From Bradyrhizobium xenonodulans (lineage in GTDB: Bacteria; Pseudomonadota; Alphaproteobacteria; Rhizobiales; Xanthobacteraceae), in assembly GCF_027594865.1 (NCBI RefSeq), contig NZ_CP089391.1, positions 4,990,501-5,054,500 of the forward strand: a stretch of DNA of 64,000 nt, read 5' to 3'. The translations under genes and the position numbers were made by a program. Positions 16,621-25,372 of this stretch are shown here, one piece after another. Position 1 is the first letter of the stretch. Each line of letters begins with the position of its first letter. A model generated the notes under the pieces. That model saw only the letters and a program-made list of their open reading frames with translations. It did not search any database and had not been told where the DNA came from.

Positions 16621-18370
16621 CGCGGTCCCCTTCCTGCGCGACGCGGTCGGCGACGAAGACGCCGTTTGGCTGGTGAAAGACCATCTGGTCAATTCCGCCA
16701 TCTTCTCCGCGAAACTCGACAGCAAAACCGTCCAGTTCAGCAATGCGAAACCGGCGGCCCTGCTGTGGTTCGAGACGATAGGCCGGCTGGAAGTCGGGCT
16801 TCAGAGTCAGCCGGCCGACAGCGTCGAGCGTCACGTGGTGGTTCATATTGCCGCTCCTGAAATGCCCGGCGCAGCGCTCCCGAAACGCGGGATCCGTGCA
16901 TTCGCCGGCGGCGCATCGCTCGAACACGATATCCCTGACCATTGGCTCCAGGGGCGCAGACAGGTGCACGATATTGCCCTCACGGTCGGTGTGGAACGTG
17001 ATGGAAAGATTGTCCGGCAGAAGTCGCTCGATGGCCTCCGGCGTCACGAATGTTTCGTAATGCCGATGCGCGAGTGCGGCGTTCATCCCGCGCCACGACC
17101 AGTGCAGCGCGCCGTCCTGCATGCGGATCGACATCACGCCATAGGCTGGATGCGCGTAGTCGGCGGCGTAGGCGGACAGCGCGTGCGCGGGCTGCGTATC
17201 CTTGTGACGCGCTCTCTCCCGTGCCTCCTTGTCGGCCGGGATATGTGCGATGAAGTCATCGCGAATCTTGTGGAAGCGCGCGAACCAGTCAACGGGCTCG
17301 CGGCCGCACAACCGATCGACGATGTACCATGTCAGGATCTGCGGCACTGCGCTCGGACTGCGATTGGTGAGAACGGCAACACCGATGCCGGCATTCGGCA
17401 CCAGCGTCATCAGCGAGCCCCAGCCAGTCCAGCCGCCGCCGTGCCACATCAGCCGATCGCCACGATAGGTGTTGGACTGAAACCCCAATGCGTAATGGCC
17501 GTGGCCGAACTCGGGAAATTCCGACTTCCCGACATGAGCCAACGGCGCATGCAATTGCTCCACCAGTGCCGCCGGCAGCAGGCGCTCGCCCTCGAACTCA
17601 CCTTGCCCGAGATGCAGCCGCATCCAGTTTGCGAGATCAACCACCGACGTATTGATGGCACCGGCGGCCGTGGTGCGGATCGGCAGCCGCAGCGCCGGCA
17701 GCCGCGTGTCGACATGGATCATGTACGGTCGCGCCGCCTCGGCCCCGGCTTCGAGCTCGTCCAGCGAGAAGCCAACCGCCATGCCGAGCCGATCGGTCAG
17801 GCGTTCCCGCACAAAGGCCTCAAAGCTCTTCCCGCTCAGTCGCTCGATCAGGAGACCGGCGGCATTGTAGCAGAGGTTGTTGTATTGCCACGTGGTGCGA
17901 ATGTCGCGGCTCAGTTCGAGGTGCCGCATCAGCGGCAGCATCTCGGCCGGAGCCAGGTCACCGGGCAGATGAAGCCAGTCGTGGCGCGGAAGCCCTGATT
18001 GATGGGTCAGCAGGTCTCGAATGGTGAGGCGCTCGCCGGCGACGGCGTCATGCAGACGAAACTCGGGAAGATAGTCGCGCACCGGCTTGCTCCAATCGAG
18101 CAGACCTTCGTTATGCAGCAATGCGATCGCGGTCGCTGTGAAGGATTTCGTGATCGAGCAGATGACAAATTGGGTGCGTGGCGTCATCGGCAGATTGGCC
18201 TCGACATCACGCTGGCCATAGGCGCGCATGAATGGAACCCGGCCGTTCCGGACGATGGCGAGCGCCGCGCCCGGGACCTTCCAAACGGCCATCGCTTCCG
18301 CGGCAAGCCGATCGATATCGGGAATGAGAGACGCGAGCGCGGAATCTGGGGTGTCGGTAGATGTGTGCAT
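16601..18370 (-). CDS. Serine hydrolase, beta-lactamase class C / DD-peptidase family, with C-terminal domain
   Basis: 589 residues. The penicillin-binding fold covers residues about 15-370: the nucleophile SxxK is SITKSF, the YxN motif is in WQYNNLCYN and the third motif is HGGG in MWHGGGWTG. The C-terminal third (about 400-589) is a separate beta domain of the DUF3471 type. There is no signal peptide, so it is probably cytoplasmic and acts as an esterase or peptidase rather than a beta-lactamase. Its 3' end overlaps the VOC gene. DUF5680 and the alcohol dehydrogenase genes lie upstream on the same strand, about 115 bp away. Confidence 0.87.
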   Translation of the reverse strand: MHTSTDTPDSALASLIPDIDRLAAEAMAVWKVPGAALAIVRNGRVPFMRAYGQRDVEANLPMTPRTQFVICSITKSFTATAIALLHNEGLLDWSKPVRDYLPEFRLHDAVAGERLTIRDLLTHQSGLPRHDWLHLPGDLAPAEMLPLMRHLELSRDIRTTWQYNNLCYNAAGLLIERLSGKSFEAFVRERLTDRLGMAVGFSLDELEAGAEAARPYMIHVDTRLPALRLPIRTTAAGAINTSVVDLANWMRLHLGQGEFEGERLLPAALVEQLHAPLAHVGKSEFPEFGHGHYALGFQSNTYRGDRLMWHGGGWTGWGSLMTLVPNAGIGVAVLTNRSPSAVPQILTWYIVDRLCGREPVDWFARFHKIRDDFIAHIPADKEARERARHKDTQPAHALSAYAADYAHPAYGVMSIRMQDGALHWSWRGMNAALAHRHYETFVTPEAIERLLPDNLSITFHTDREGNIVHLSAPLEPMVRDIVFERCAAGECTDPAFRERCAGHFRSGNMNHHVTLDAVGRLTLKPDFQPAYRLEPQQGRRFRIAELDGFAVEFRGEDGGIDQMVFHQPNGVFVADRVAQEGDRDGAAVR

Positions 18371-18484
18371 GGTACACGGGCATCCTTGCGAGGTGCGAAG
18401 GCTAGCCGCATCAACGTCAAATGGAAACAGGCAGCGGACGTTTCTAGCGCAGAATTGAGATCTCGGTCATGAGGCCTGAGAGAC

Positions 18485-18967
18485 TTATCGCAGCAGGCCG
18501 CCCCCATAGCGCAGCTCATAGAGCGGCGCGCCATCATGCCGTGCGATCGTCTCGACACCATGAAAGCGATCGAGCGCGCCCTCGATCTCGTTGCGGTAGA
18601 CCATACCGTCCTGCTCGAACATGCGCGGTCCCCGATAAGGCTCCTCGACGCGCACGCCCAGCAGCGCCTGGCGCAGGAATTTGTAGATCGCGAGGAAGGT
18701 GTCACGATCCGTGATCTCGGCGCGGGCGCCGCCGCTGTAGCTCATCGACCAGATCATGCGCTCATCCCGCAACACCGTCTCCTGCCCGACGAAGAATCCC
18801 ATCCCGAAATAGATATCGCGATAGGCATAAGGTGGCGCGCGGTGCTCGAGCTGTTTCGAGCCGGCGAGCAGCGGCATGGCCACGGTGGCGTCGTCGTCGA
18901 GGCCCGCATAGGTGCGCCGCTTGGCTTCGACCAGGAACGCTGCGAGATCGTGGGGGATTGATGCCAT
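18485..18967 (-). CDS. DUF5680 domain protein
   Basis: 160 residues. It matches the DUF5680 fold: YAYRDIYFGMGFFVGQE, VLRDERMIWSMSYSGG and FLRQALLGV. It is a cytoplasmic domain sometimes found fused to XRE helix-turn-helix regulators; here it stands alone. The conserved Tyr/Trp/Gly positions suggest a small-molecule-binding fold, but no function is established. It starts 3 bp after the stop of the upstream alcohol dehydrogenase gene, so the two are co-transcribed and its role may relate to that enzyme. Confidence 0.82.
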   Translation of the reverse strand: MASIPHDLAAFLVEAKRRTYAGLDDDATVAMPLLAGSKQLEHRAPPYAYRDIYFGMGFFVGQETVLRDERMIWSMSYSGGARAEITDRDTFLAIYKFLRQALLGVRVEEPYRGPRMFEQDGMVYRNEIEGALDRFHGVETIARHDGAPLYELRYGGGLLR

Positions 18968-18970
18968 CGG

Positions 18971-20122
18971 CTATTCCACCAATTCCGGCCACGGCACGAT
19001 GGTCGACTTCACCGTCTTCATCGCCATTGCGTCCCTCACCGCCTGCGCGACGCCTTCTTCCGTGAACGGATAGATCGTCTGCATCTTCAGCCACGGATAC
19101 TTGTCACGCGTGCGGTAGAGCATGTCGACGCCGAGCGGCAGGTCGTTGCCGGTAAAGCCCCAGGATCCCAGCACGTTGAGGTCCTTGGTGCAGATGCGAT
19201 GCCAGGAGGTCTCGATCGGGCCGGCATCGGTGAACTGGCCCATCTCGACATAGGTGCCGCCGTCGCGCAGCATCTCGATGCCTTCGGGGCCGGCCGAGGG
19301 GTGGCCGGAGCAATCCATCACGAGATCGGCGCCGAAGCCGCCGACAATCTCGCGGACGCGCGCGATGCGCTCCTGCGGCGACTTGATCTCCTCGATGTTC
19401 ACCGTTTCCTCCGCGCCGAACTCGCGCGCGAGCTTGAGCCGCGGTTCTTCCGGGGCACCAACGCAGATGACGCGCCCTGCCCCCATCTCCTTCGCGGCCG
19501 CGACCGCGAGAATGCCGATCGGGCCCGAGCCCTGGATCACCACCGTGTCGCCCCAGGAAAAACCGCCGGCGCGGCTGGCGCGGTTGAAGGCGCGGATGCA
19601 GGAGGTCAGCGGCTCCGACAGCGCGCCGAGGCGCAGCGACATGTCGTCGGGCAGCTTGTAGATCTTGGTGCCCGGCAGCATGTCGAGATCGACATAGACA
19701 TATTCGGCCCAGCCGCCCCACATGTGCGGCGCCTTGTCGAAGCCGAGATAGCGGCCGTAATAGACCGGCGTCAGGCATTTGTTGGCGGTTTGCGGATAAT
19801 GGATGCAGTAATAGCAGCGGCCGCAGGGCATCAGCGGCGGGATCATCACTTTCGAGCCGACCTGCAATGGCTTGCTCATGAAGTCCTCGGTGAACTCATC
19901 GCCGCATTCGACGATCACCCCGCCGAGCTCGTGACCGAGCGTGAACGGCCAGGGCAGCGGCTTCGGCCAGTGTCCCTTCAGGATATGCAAATCGGTGCCG
20001 CAAACGCCGCAGGCGCCGACCTTGATCAGCGCGGCCCTCTTGCCGACCTTCGGCCACGGCACGGAGCGGATGACGGGCTCCGAGCCCGGCCCCGCGTGGG
20101 TGCAGACGCGGATCTGGTTCAT
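18971..20122 (-). CDS. Zinc-dependent alcohol dehydrogenase family protein
   Basis: 383 residues from ATG at 20122 (GAGGAAG upstream). The catalytic-zinc region is GVCGTDLHILKG and GHELGGVIVECG (Cys and His ligands). The structural-zinc site is PCGRCYYCIHYPQTANKC (four Cys). The Rossmann motif is GSGPIGILAVAAAKEMGA. It is an NAD(P)-dependent alcohol/polyol dehydrogenase; the substrate is unknown. The longer frame to 20203 reads into non-coding sequence. It heads a probable operon with DUF5680. Confidence 0.9.
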   Translation of the reverse strand: MNQIRVCTHAGPGSEPVIRSVPWPKVGKRAALIKVGACGVCGTDLHILKGHWPKPLPWPFTLGHELGGVIVECGDEFTEDFMSKPLQVGSKVMIPPLMPCGRCYYCIHYPQTANKCLTPVYYGRYLGFDKAPHMWGGWAEYVYVDLDMLPGTKIYKLPDDMSLRLGALSEPLTSCIRAFNRASRAGGFSWGDTVVIQGSGPIGILAVAAAKEMGAGRVICVGAPEEPRLKLAREFGAEETVNIEEIKSPQERIARVREIVGGFGADLVMDCSGHPSAGPEGIEMLRDGGTYVEMGQFTDAGPIETSWHRICTKDLNVLGSWGFTGNDLPLGVDMLYRTRDKYPWLKMQTIYPFTEEGVAQAVRDAMAMKTVKSTIVPWPELVE

Positions 20123-20231
20123 GGCGGCTTCCTCGCTGCCCGTCTGTTGTGATTGATGGTGCGGGCTGGGTCGAAGCGTATGTGAGATGGGTACGGGTGC
20201 CAAGTCGAAGTCCTGCAGCGGAGACAGTCAC

Positions 20232-20262
20232 CCCGGATTACGCTCCGCTCCATCCGGGCTAC
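20232..20262. repeat. REP-like palindrome, degenerate copy
   Basis: Arms CCCGGAT (20232-20238) and ATCCGGG (20252-20258), with the right flank CTAC as in the copy at 1992-2026. It lies between the alcohol dehydrogenase start and the divergent alpha/beta hydrolase start, 20 bp before the latter. Confidence 0.75.
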
Positions 20263-20281
20263 GATGGCGTATAATGCCTGA

Positions 20282-21097
20282 ATGACAAGCTGGATTCGTG
20301 GCACCTGTACGGCAAATGATATCGACATCCATTATCTCCGGACTGGCGGCAACAAGCCCGCGCTGATCGCGCTGCATGGGCTGACTGGAAGCGGCGTCTG
20401 CTGGACGCCGCTGGCGCGCGCTCTCGAAGATCGCTACGACGTCATCATGCCTGACGCGCGAGGACACGGCGCGTCGAGCGCGCCGGCTCGCGGGTATCTG
20501 TACCAAGATCTCGCGAACGACGTCACCGGTCTCATCCAAGCGCTTGGACTTGCCTCTCCGGTCCTGCTCGGTCATTCCATGGGCGGCATGACGGCGGCCG
20601 CCGTTGCGAGCGAGGCGGGTACGGCCATTCGCGGCGTTATCCTGGCCGATCCGACGTTTCTAAGCCTCGAGCGCCAGCGCGAAGTTTACGCGAGCGACGT
20701 CGCCGAGCAGCATCGCCGGATTTTCGGTCGAGACAGAGATGAGGTGCTGGCCGAGGCGCGGCAGCGGCATCGGCATCGTTCGCTCGAGCTGATCGAGCTG
20801 ATCATCGATGCGAGGCTGGGGACCGAAATGCGTGCCTTCGAAGTTCTCACGCCACCGAATCCGGACTATCGCGAGCTGGTTAGCGCCATCTCTGTCCCAA
20901 ACCTGCTTGTCATTGGAGACAGTGGCGTCGTCGCTGTCGAGACCGCGCATCAGCTGCAGGCGCTCAATCCACGCCTTCGCTATGAGGTGATCGCGAACGC
21001 AGGCCATGGGCTGCCCTATGACAGGCCGGATGAGTTTGCGGCGGTGGTCAGGTCATTTCTGGAGACGGTGGATGCCCCACACATCCAATTGTCTTGA
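20282..21097 (+). CDS. Alpha/beta hydrolase
   Basis: 271 residues. The fold shows the oxyanion strand IALHGLTGSGVCW, the nucleophile elbow LLGHSMGGMTAAA (Ser in GHSMG), a catalytic Asp in GDSGVVAVE and the catalytic His in NAGHGLPYDRPDEF. It is soluble and cytoplasmic. The substrate is unknown; it could be an esterase, a C-C hydrolase or a lactonase. ATG at 20282 overlaps the flank of the palindrome at 20232-20262 and no clear ribosome binding site is seen. Confidence 0.88.
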   Translation: MTSWIRGTCTANDIDIHYLRTGGNKPALIALHGLTGSGVCWTPLARALEDRYDVIMPDARGHGASSAPARGYLYQDLANDVTGLIQALGLASPVLLGHSMGGMTAAAVASEAGTAIRGVILADPTFLSLERQREVYASDVAEQHRRIFGRDRDEVLAEARQRHRHRSLELIELIIDARLGTEMRAFEVLTPPNPDYRELVSAISVPNLLVIGDSGVVAVETAHQLQALNPRLRYEVIANAGHGLPYDRPDEFAAVVRSFLETVDAPHIQLS

Positions 21098-21148
21098 GCG
21101 CTCGCCAGCGAACGTGTAAGGCCCCAAACGTCCTTTCCAGGTGCCCGC

Positions 21149-22396
21149 TTGAACCCCCTCCCGCAAAATCCGATTGCCGCGTCCGGATCGTTCGCGGCGA
21201 TGAAGTCCGTGCCGTACCGGCTCCAGTTCATCGCCTATGTGCTGGCGATGATGGCCGATAATATCGAGCATGTGATCAGCTATTGGGTGGTGTTCCAGAA
21301 ATTCCACTCGCCGACGCTGGGGGGCTTTGCCGTGCTGTCGCACTGGCTGCCGTTCCTGCTGTTCTCGGTCGCGGTCGGCGGGCTCGCCGACCGATTCGAT
21401 CCGCGCCGCATCATCCAGTGCGGCATGCTGCTGTTCATTATCGCCTCGGCGGGATGGGGTTTCTTCTTCATCACCGACACCATCGAGATGTGGCACGCGA
21501 TGCTGCTGCTGGTGATCCACGGCTGCGCGGGCGTGCTGTGGCAGACGCCGAACCAGCTGCTGCTCTACGACCTCGTCGGCCCGGCCGATCTTCCGAGCGC
21601 GGTACGGCTGAACGCGATGGCGCGCTATCTCGGCATTCTGGTCGGGCCCGCCGTCGGCGGCGTGATCATGCTGACGCTCGGCACCTCGCACGGCATCATC
21701 TTCAACACGCTGTTCTACCTGCCGATGCTGCTGTGGCTGTTCTGGGCGCCGGTGCGCGACAGCAGCGTGGCGGTGCGACGCTTCGCGGTGCGCGGGATCG
21801 CCGACATCATGTTGACGATACGCGCCATCGGCACCCAGCCGGTGCTGACGGCGATGACATGGCTCGCCGGCCTCACCTCCTTCATGATCGGCAACGCCTA
21901 TCATGCGCAGATGCCGGGCTTTGCCGGCGATCTCGGCCATGGCGATCCCGGCGTCTCCTACAGCGTGCTGCTGGCGGCCGACGCAGCCGGTGCGCTACTC
22001 GCCGGCATCGCGCTGGAATCCTGGGGACGGCTCAAGGGCACGCCGCGCACCGCGATCACGCTGGCGATGCTCTGGAGCGTGGCGCTGCTCGGCTTCGCCG
22101 TGGTGCGGATCTATCCGGTCGCGATCGTGCTGCTGTTCTTTGCGGGCTTCTTCGAGCTGTCGTTCAACACCATGGCGCAGGCACTGGTGCAGTTGAATGC
22201 ACCGTCCGACATCCGCGGCCGCGTCGTCGGGCTCTACAACATGGCGGGGCTCGGCATGCGCGCCTTCAGCGGCATCACCGTCGGGCTATCAGGCGCGGCA
22301 ATCGGCATTCACTGGTCGCTCGGCCTGACGGCCGCGGTTCTGCTGGCGCTGCTGTGTCTTCTGTATCAGCGCGCGACGAGGAAGAAGGCCGGTTGA
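21149..22396 (+). CDS. MFS transporter (EntS-like)
   Basis: 415 residues with about twelve hydrophobic helices. The MFS loop motif between TM2 and TM3 is GGLADRFDPRRI, and the central loop is Arg-rich (VRDSSVAVRRFAVRG). The N-terminal helix (YRLQFIAYVLAMMADNIEHV) and overall pattern resemble the MFS_3 exporters such as EntS. The substrate is unknown. It opens at TTG at 21149; ATG at 21200 (MKSVPYRLQF) would remove 17 polar residues and is nearly as likely. Confidence 0.82.
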   Translation: MNPLPQNPIAASGSFAAMKSVPYRLQFIAYVLAMMADNIEHVISYWVVFQKFHSPTLGGFAVLSHWLPFLLFSVAVGGLADRFDPRRIIQCGMLLFIIASAGWGFFFITDTIEMWHAMLLLVIHGCAGVLWQTPNQLLLYDLVGPADLPSAVRLNAMARYLGILVGPAVGGVIMLTLGTSHGIIFNTLFYLPMLLWLFWAPVRDSSVAVRRFAVRGIADIMLTIRAIGTQPVLTAMTWLAGLTSFMIGNAYHAQMPGFAGDLGHGDPGVSYSVLLAADAAGALLAGIALESWGRLKGTPRTAITLAMLWSVALLGFAVVRIYPVAIVLLFFAGFFELSFNTMAQALVQLNAPSDIRGRVVGLYNMAGLGMRAFSGITVGLSGAAIGIHWSLGLTAAVLLALLCLLYQRATRKKAG

Positions 22397-22448
22397 CTCG
22401 GGCCTCTCATCGCCCCACCCTCGATACAGGGCGTGGGGAGATGAGGCA

Positions 22449-23615
22449 TTGCGCAATCGCTGGGCCATTCTTGCAATCCTGTTTTTCGTTCGCCTCACCA
22501 TCGCATTCCAGTTCCAGAGCGTGGCCGCAGTCGCGCCGCTGCTGGAGACGACATTTGGCGTCGGGCTCGCCGATATCGGCATCCTGATCGGGCTCTATTT
22601 CACGCCGGGCGTGGTGCTGGCACTGCCGGGCGGCGCGATCGGCCGCACGCTCGGCGACAGGCCCACGACGATCGCCGCGCTGCTGCTGATGACGGCCGGC
22701 AGCCTCGTCATGGCCGCCACCGACGTCTGGGGTTGGCAGCTGGCGGGCCGGCTGGCCTCAGGCGCGGGCGGCGTGCTGCTGACGGTGCAGCTGACCAAAA
22801 TGTGCACCGACTGGTTTACAGGCAAGGAGATCGCGACGGCCATGGCGATCTTCGTCAACTCCTGGCCCGCCGGCGTTGGGATCTCGCTGCTGGTGCTGCC
22901 ATCGATCGGCATCACATACGGCGCGGGCACCGTGTTCCTCGCCGCCGCCGCGCTGACCGCGATCGGCATCGTGCTGATCATGCTCTACCAGCCGCCGCCG
23001 GGAGCCACAGCCAGTGCGACCGGCTCGGCGCGGCTCGATCCGCTTGCCCTGCTGGCGCTGATCGTCGCGGGGGCGATCTGGGGCCTCTATAATATCGGCT
23101 TCGCCATGGTCTTCTCGTTTGGCCCTTCCCTGCTCGCCGAGCGCGGCTGGAGCATTGCCGCTGCGGGCTCGGCGATCAGCGTCGTGATGTGGCTGTCGGT
23201 GATCTCGGTCCCGGCGGGCGGGTATCTGGCCGATCGCTTCAAGCGGCCCTTTATATTGGCGGTCGCGGCCAGCCTGGTGGTGGCCGCCCTGCTGGCCTGG
23301 CTGACCCGGTCCGATGCCGTGATCACGATCCTGGTGCTGATCGGGCTGATCGGCGGCCATCCGGCCGGGCCGATCATGAGCCTCGCCGCCCGCGTGCTCG
23401 CGCCGGAGACACGAGCGATCGGGATGGGCGTGTTCTACACGATATTCTATGCCGCGATGATGCTGGGGCCGGCGGTGGCCGGCCGGCTCGCCAAATCGGC
23501 CGGGACCGCCGCCGCCGCACTCGATCTCGGCGCGCTGACGGTGCTGGCCTGCCCGCCCCTGATGTGGCTTTTCGAACGCATTGTTTCTGTTCGTCACCGC
23601 CGCACCCAATCCTAA
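22449..23615 (+). CDS. MFS transporter, CynX/NimT-like
   Basis: 388 residues with about twelve membrane segments. It starts directly with TM1 (WAILAILFFVRLTIAFQFQS). The loop 2-3 motif is GAIGRTLGDRP, and the second half repeats it as YLADRFKRPF. It resembles the CynX/NimT group of MFS permeases. TTG at 22449 is chosen because GGGGAGATGAGGCA lies just upstream. It lies 52 bp after the previous MFS gene on the same strand, but the two are not close paralogues; whether they are co-transcribed is not clear. Confidence 0.82.
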   Translation: MRNRWAILAILFFVRLTIAFQFQSVAAVAPLLETTFGVGLADIGILIGLYFTPGVVLALPGGAIGRTLGDRPTTIAALLLMTAGSLVMAATDVWGWQLAGRLASGAGGVLLTVQLTKMCTDWFTGKEIATAMAIFVNSWPAGVGISLLVLPSIGITYGAGTVFLAAAALTAIGIVLIMLYQPPPGATASATGSARLDPLALLALIVAGAIWGLYNIGFAMVFSFGPSLLAERGWSIAAAGSAISVVMWLSVISVPAGGYLADRFKRPFILAVAASLVVAALLAWLTRSDAVITILVLIGLIGGHPAGPIMSLAARVLAPETRAIGMGVFYTIFYAAMMLGPAVAGRLAKSAGTAAAALDLGALTVLACPPLMWLFERIVSVRHRRTQS

Positions 23616-23677
23616 CGCGGCATTAACCCTGTGCACCTTAGGGTCGTCCCGGACTCCGCCAGGCGGGGAGTCGGGTT

Positions 23678-24295
23678 GTGAAAATGGCGTTGGCGAACAA
23701 AAAATTTCTTCCGGCCGCCGAGGAACGTCGGCGTTTCCAGCGGGTGAAGGTTCACCTGCTCGGCCGCTACATGCTGCCGGACCGCCGTGAATTCCCCTGC
23801 CAGGTGATCAACATGTCGCCGGGGGGCCTCGCGCTGCTGGCGCCCGGCATCGGCAATGTCGGCGACCGCGTCGTCGCCTATCTCGACCATATCGGCCGCG
23901 TCGAGGGCAAGATCACCCGCATCATCGACAATGGCTTCGCCATGACGGTCGGTGCGACGCCGCGCAAGCGCGACAAGCTCGCCGCGCAGCTGACCTGGCT
24001 CGCCAACCGCGACATCCTCAACCTGCCGGAGGATCGCCGCCACGACCGTATCGTGCCGCGCAATCCGATCGCGGTGCTGACCCTCGAGGACGGCACCAAG
24101 ATGACCTGCCGCATCATCGACCTCTCGCTGTCGGGCGCGGCGATCGCCGCCGAGAACCGCCCCCCGCTGAAATCGACGGTTCTGCTCGGCCGGGTCCAGG
24201 GCCGCGTGGTCCGAAACCTCGAAGACGGCTTCGCGCTGGAGTTCGTCCACGCACAGCCGATCGAGACACTCGAAGAGAGCGTTACCGCGCGGTAA
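23678..24295 (+). CDS. Tandem PilZ-domain protein
   Basis: 205 residues with two PilZ modules. The first begins ERRRFQRVKVHLLGRYML and has INMSPGGLALLAPG, fitting the RxxxR ... N/DxSxxG cyclic-di-GMP signature. The second begins RRHDRIVPRNPIAVLTLEDG and has IIDLSLSGAAIAAENR. Both appear competent to bind c-di-GMP, so it is a probable c-di-GMP effector; the target is unknown. GTG at 23678 is used because AGGCGGGGAG lies 7 bases upstream. It is followed by a strong terminator. Confidence 0.88.
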   Translation: MKMALANKKFLPAAEERRRFQRVKVHLLGRYMLPDRREFPCQVINMSPGGLALLAPGIGNVGDRVVAYLDHIGRVEGKITRIIDNGFAMTVGATPRKRDKLAAQLTWLANRDILNLPEDRRHDRIVPRNPIAVLTLEDGTKMTCRIIDLSLSGAAIAAENRPPLKSTVLLGRVQGRVVRNLEDGFALEFVHAQPIETLEESVTAR

Positions 24296-24332
24296 AGCGC
24301 GACGACGCCAAAACCACTGAATTTCCAGCGTG

Positions 24333-24366
24333 AAGGCGGCCTCCGCGATGCGGACGCCGCCTTTTT
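24333..24366 (+). terminator. Rho-independent terminator after the PilZ gene
   Basis: An 8-bp outer stem AAGGCGGC / GCCGCCTT continues, after one mismatch, into TCCGC / GCGGA around a GAT loop, then TTTTT. It lies 38 bp beyond the PilZ stop. Confidence 0.85.
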
Positions 24367-24494
24367 CATGGCTTGTGACTGGCCCCGCGCGCGTTAACGG
24401 CAGGGGTGCGCATGCGCGCAAACAGCCCTTCCGCCAGCGTTTGCGGGTTAACAGATAAAATTTGAATCAATTGCAGTCATTTCAAATTTTACGA

Positions 24495-24522
24495 GAATTC
24501 GATTCAAGTATAGATCGAATTC
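24495..24522. promoter_or_regulatory. Inverted repeat, possible operator
   Basis: Perfect 9-bp arms GAATTCGAT and ATCGAATTC with a 10-bp spacer, in an AT-rich stretch about 105 bp upstream of the transglutaminase-like gene. It resembles a regulator site, but no cognate protein is identified. Confidence 0.35.
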
Positions 24523-24625
24523 GCCGCGCCTTTTACTTGCATTCGTCTCGACTTGACTTGGTCGACTTAGCGGCAACTCAAAAGCTCCATGCGCAATGTG
24601 GTCCCAACAAGAAACGGGGGCCGCA

Positions 24626-25249
24626 ATGTTTGATTTCAGGGGACAGGGGAAGGGACTGGCGCTGGCCGCCATGCTCTTCGGGATCAGCACGGCAGCGCAG
24701 GCCGGCGAAGGCCGCCTGCTCTACGCGAGCCTCGGCGACACCACGCGTGCGCCGATCGGCTGGGTCGAGTTCTGTGCGGACAATGCCGCTCAGTGCCAGG
24801 GCGCACCGACGCAAGCGCGCGACATCGTGATGTCGCAGGCTGCATGGCGCGACCTCGTCAAGGTCAATCGCTGGGTCAACGAGACCGTCAAGCCTTTGAC
24901 CGACCAGGAGCACTGGGGCGTGATCGAGAAGTGGTCGCTGCCGACCGACGGCTACGGCGACTGTGAAGACTACGTGCTGCTGAAGCGCAAGATGCTGATC
25001 GACGCCGGATGGCCGCGCGAGGCCCTGCTCATCACCGTCGTGCGCGACAAGAAGGGCGAAGGACACGCGGTGCTGACGGTGAAGACCGACAAGGGCGAAT
25101 TCGTTCTCGACAATCAGAACGAGAACGTCGTTGCCTGGACGGAGACCGGCTACCGCTTCGTCAAGCGCCAGTCGCAGAGCGATCCCAATGTCTGGGTCTC
25201 GCTCGGCGATACCAAGCCGGCGGTCTCGACCGCCAGCGCAAGAGATTAG
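24626..25249 (+). CDS. Bacterial transglutaminase-like cysteine peptidase (BTLCP)
   Basis: 207 residues from ATG at 24626. A signal peptide lies at about 1-26 (ALAAMLFGISTAAQA). The mature part carries the BTLCP Cys-His-Asp triad: GDCEDYVLLKRKMLIDAG (Cys), GEGHAVLTV (His) and EFVLDNQNENV (Asp). The characteristic WxxPxDGYGDCEDY appears as SLPTDGYGDCEDY. Family members (PF06035) are periplasmic; in other bacteria the related LapG cleaves adhesins. No LapD-like partner is nearby, so the target is unknown. A strong terminator follows. Confidence 0.9.
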   Translation: MFDFRGQGKGLALAAMLFGISTAAQAGEGRLLYASLGDTTRAPIGWVEFCADNAAQCQGAPTQARDIVMSQAAWRDLVKVNRWVNETVKPLTDQEHWGVIEKWSLPTDGYGDCEDYVLLKRKMLIDAGWPREALLITVVRDKKGEGHAVLTVKTDKGEFVLDNQNENVVAWTETGYRFVKRQSQSDPNVWVSLGDTKPAVSTASARD

Positions 25250-25321
25250 TCAGAACGCAACAACGAGTTACGCGACCCGGTCACATCCCCACCCCTCCCC
25301 GTCCCAGACCGGTTCGCGCGC

Positions 25322-25359
25322 GGCCAGCCATCCCCCAATGGCTGGCCGCAACTTTTTTT
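25322..25359 (+). terminator. Rho-independent terminator after the BTLCP gene
   Basis: Perfect 10-bp arms GGCCAGCCAT / ATGGCTGGCC around a short C-rich loop, then GCAAC and seven T residues. It ends just before the convergent CYTH-CHAD gene's stop. Confidence 0.9.
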
Positions 25360-25372
25360 GAGGTATGCGCGA

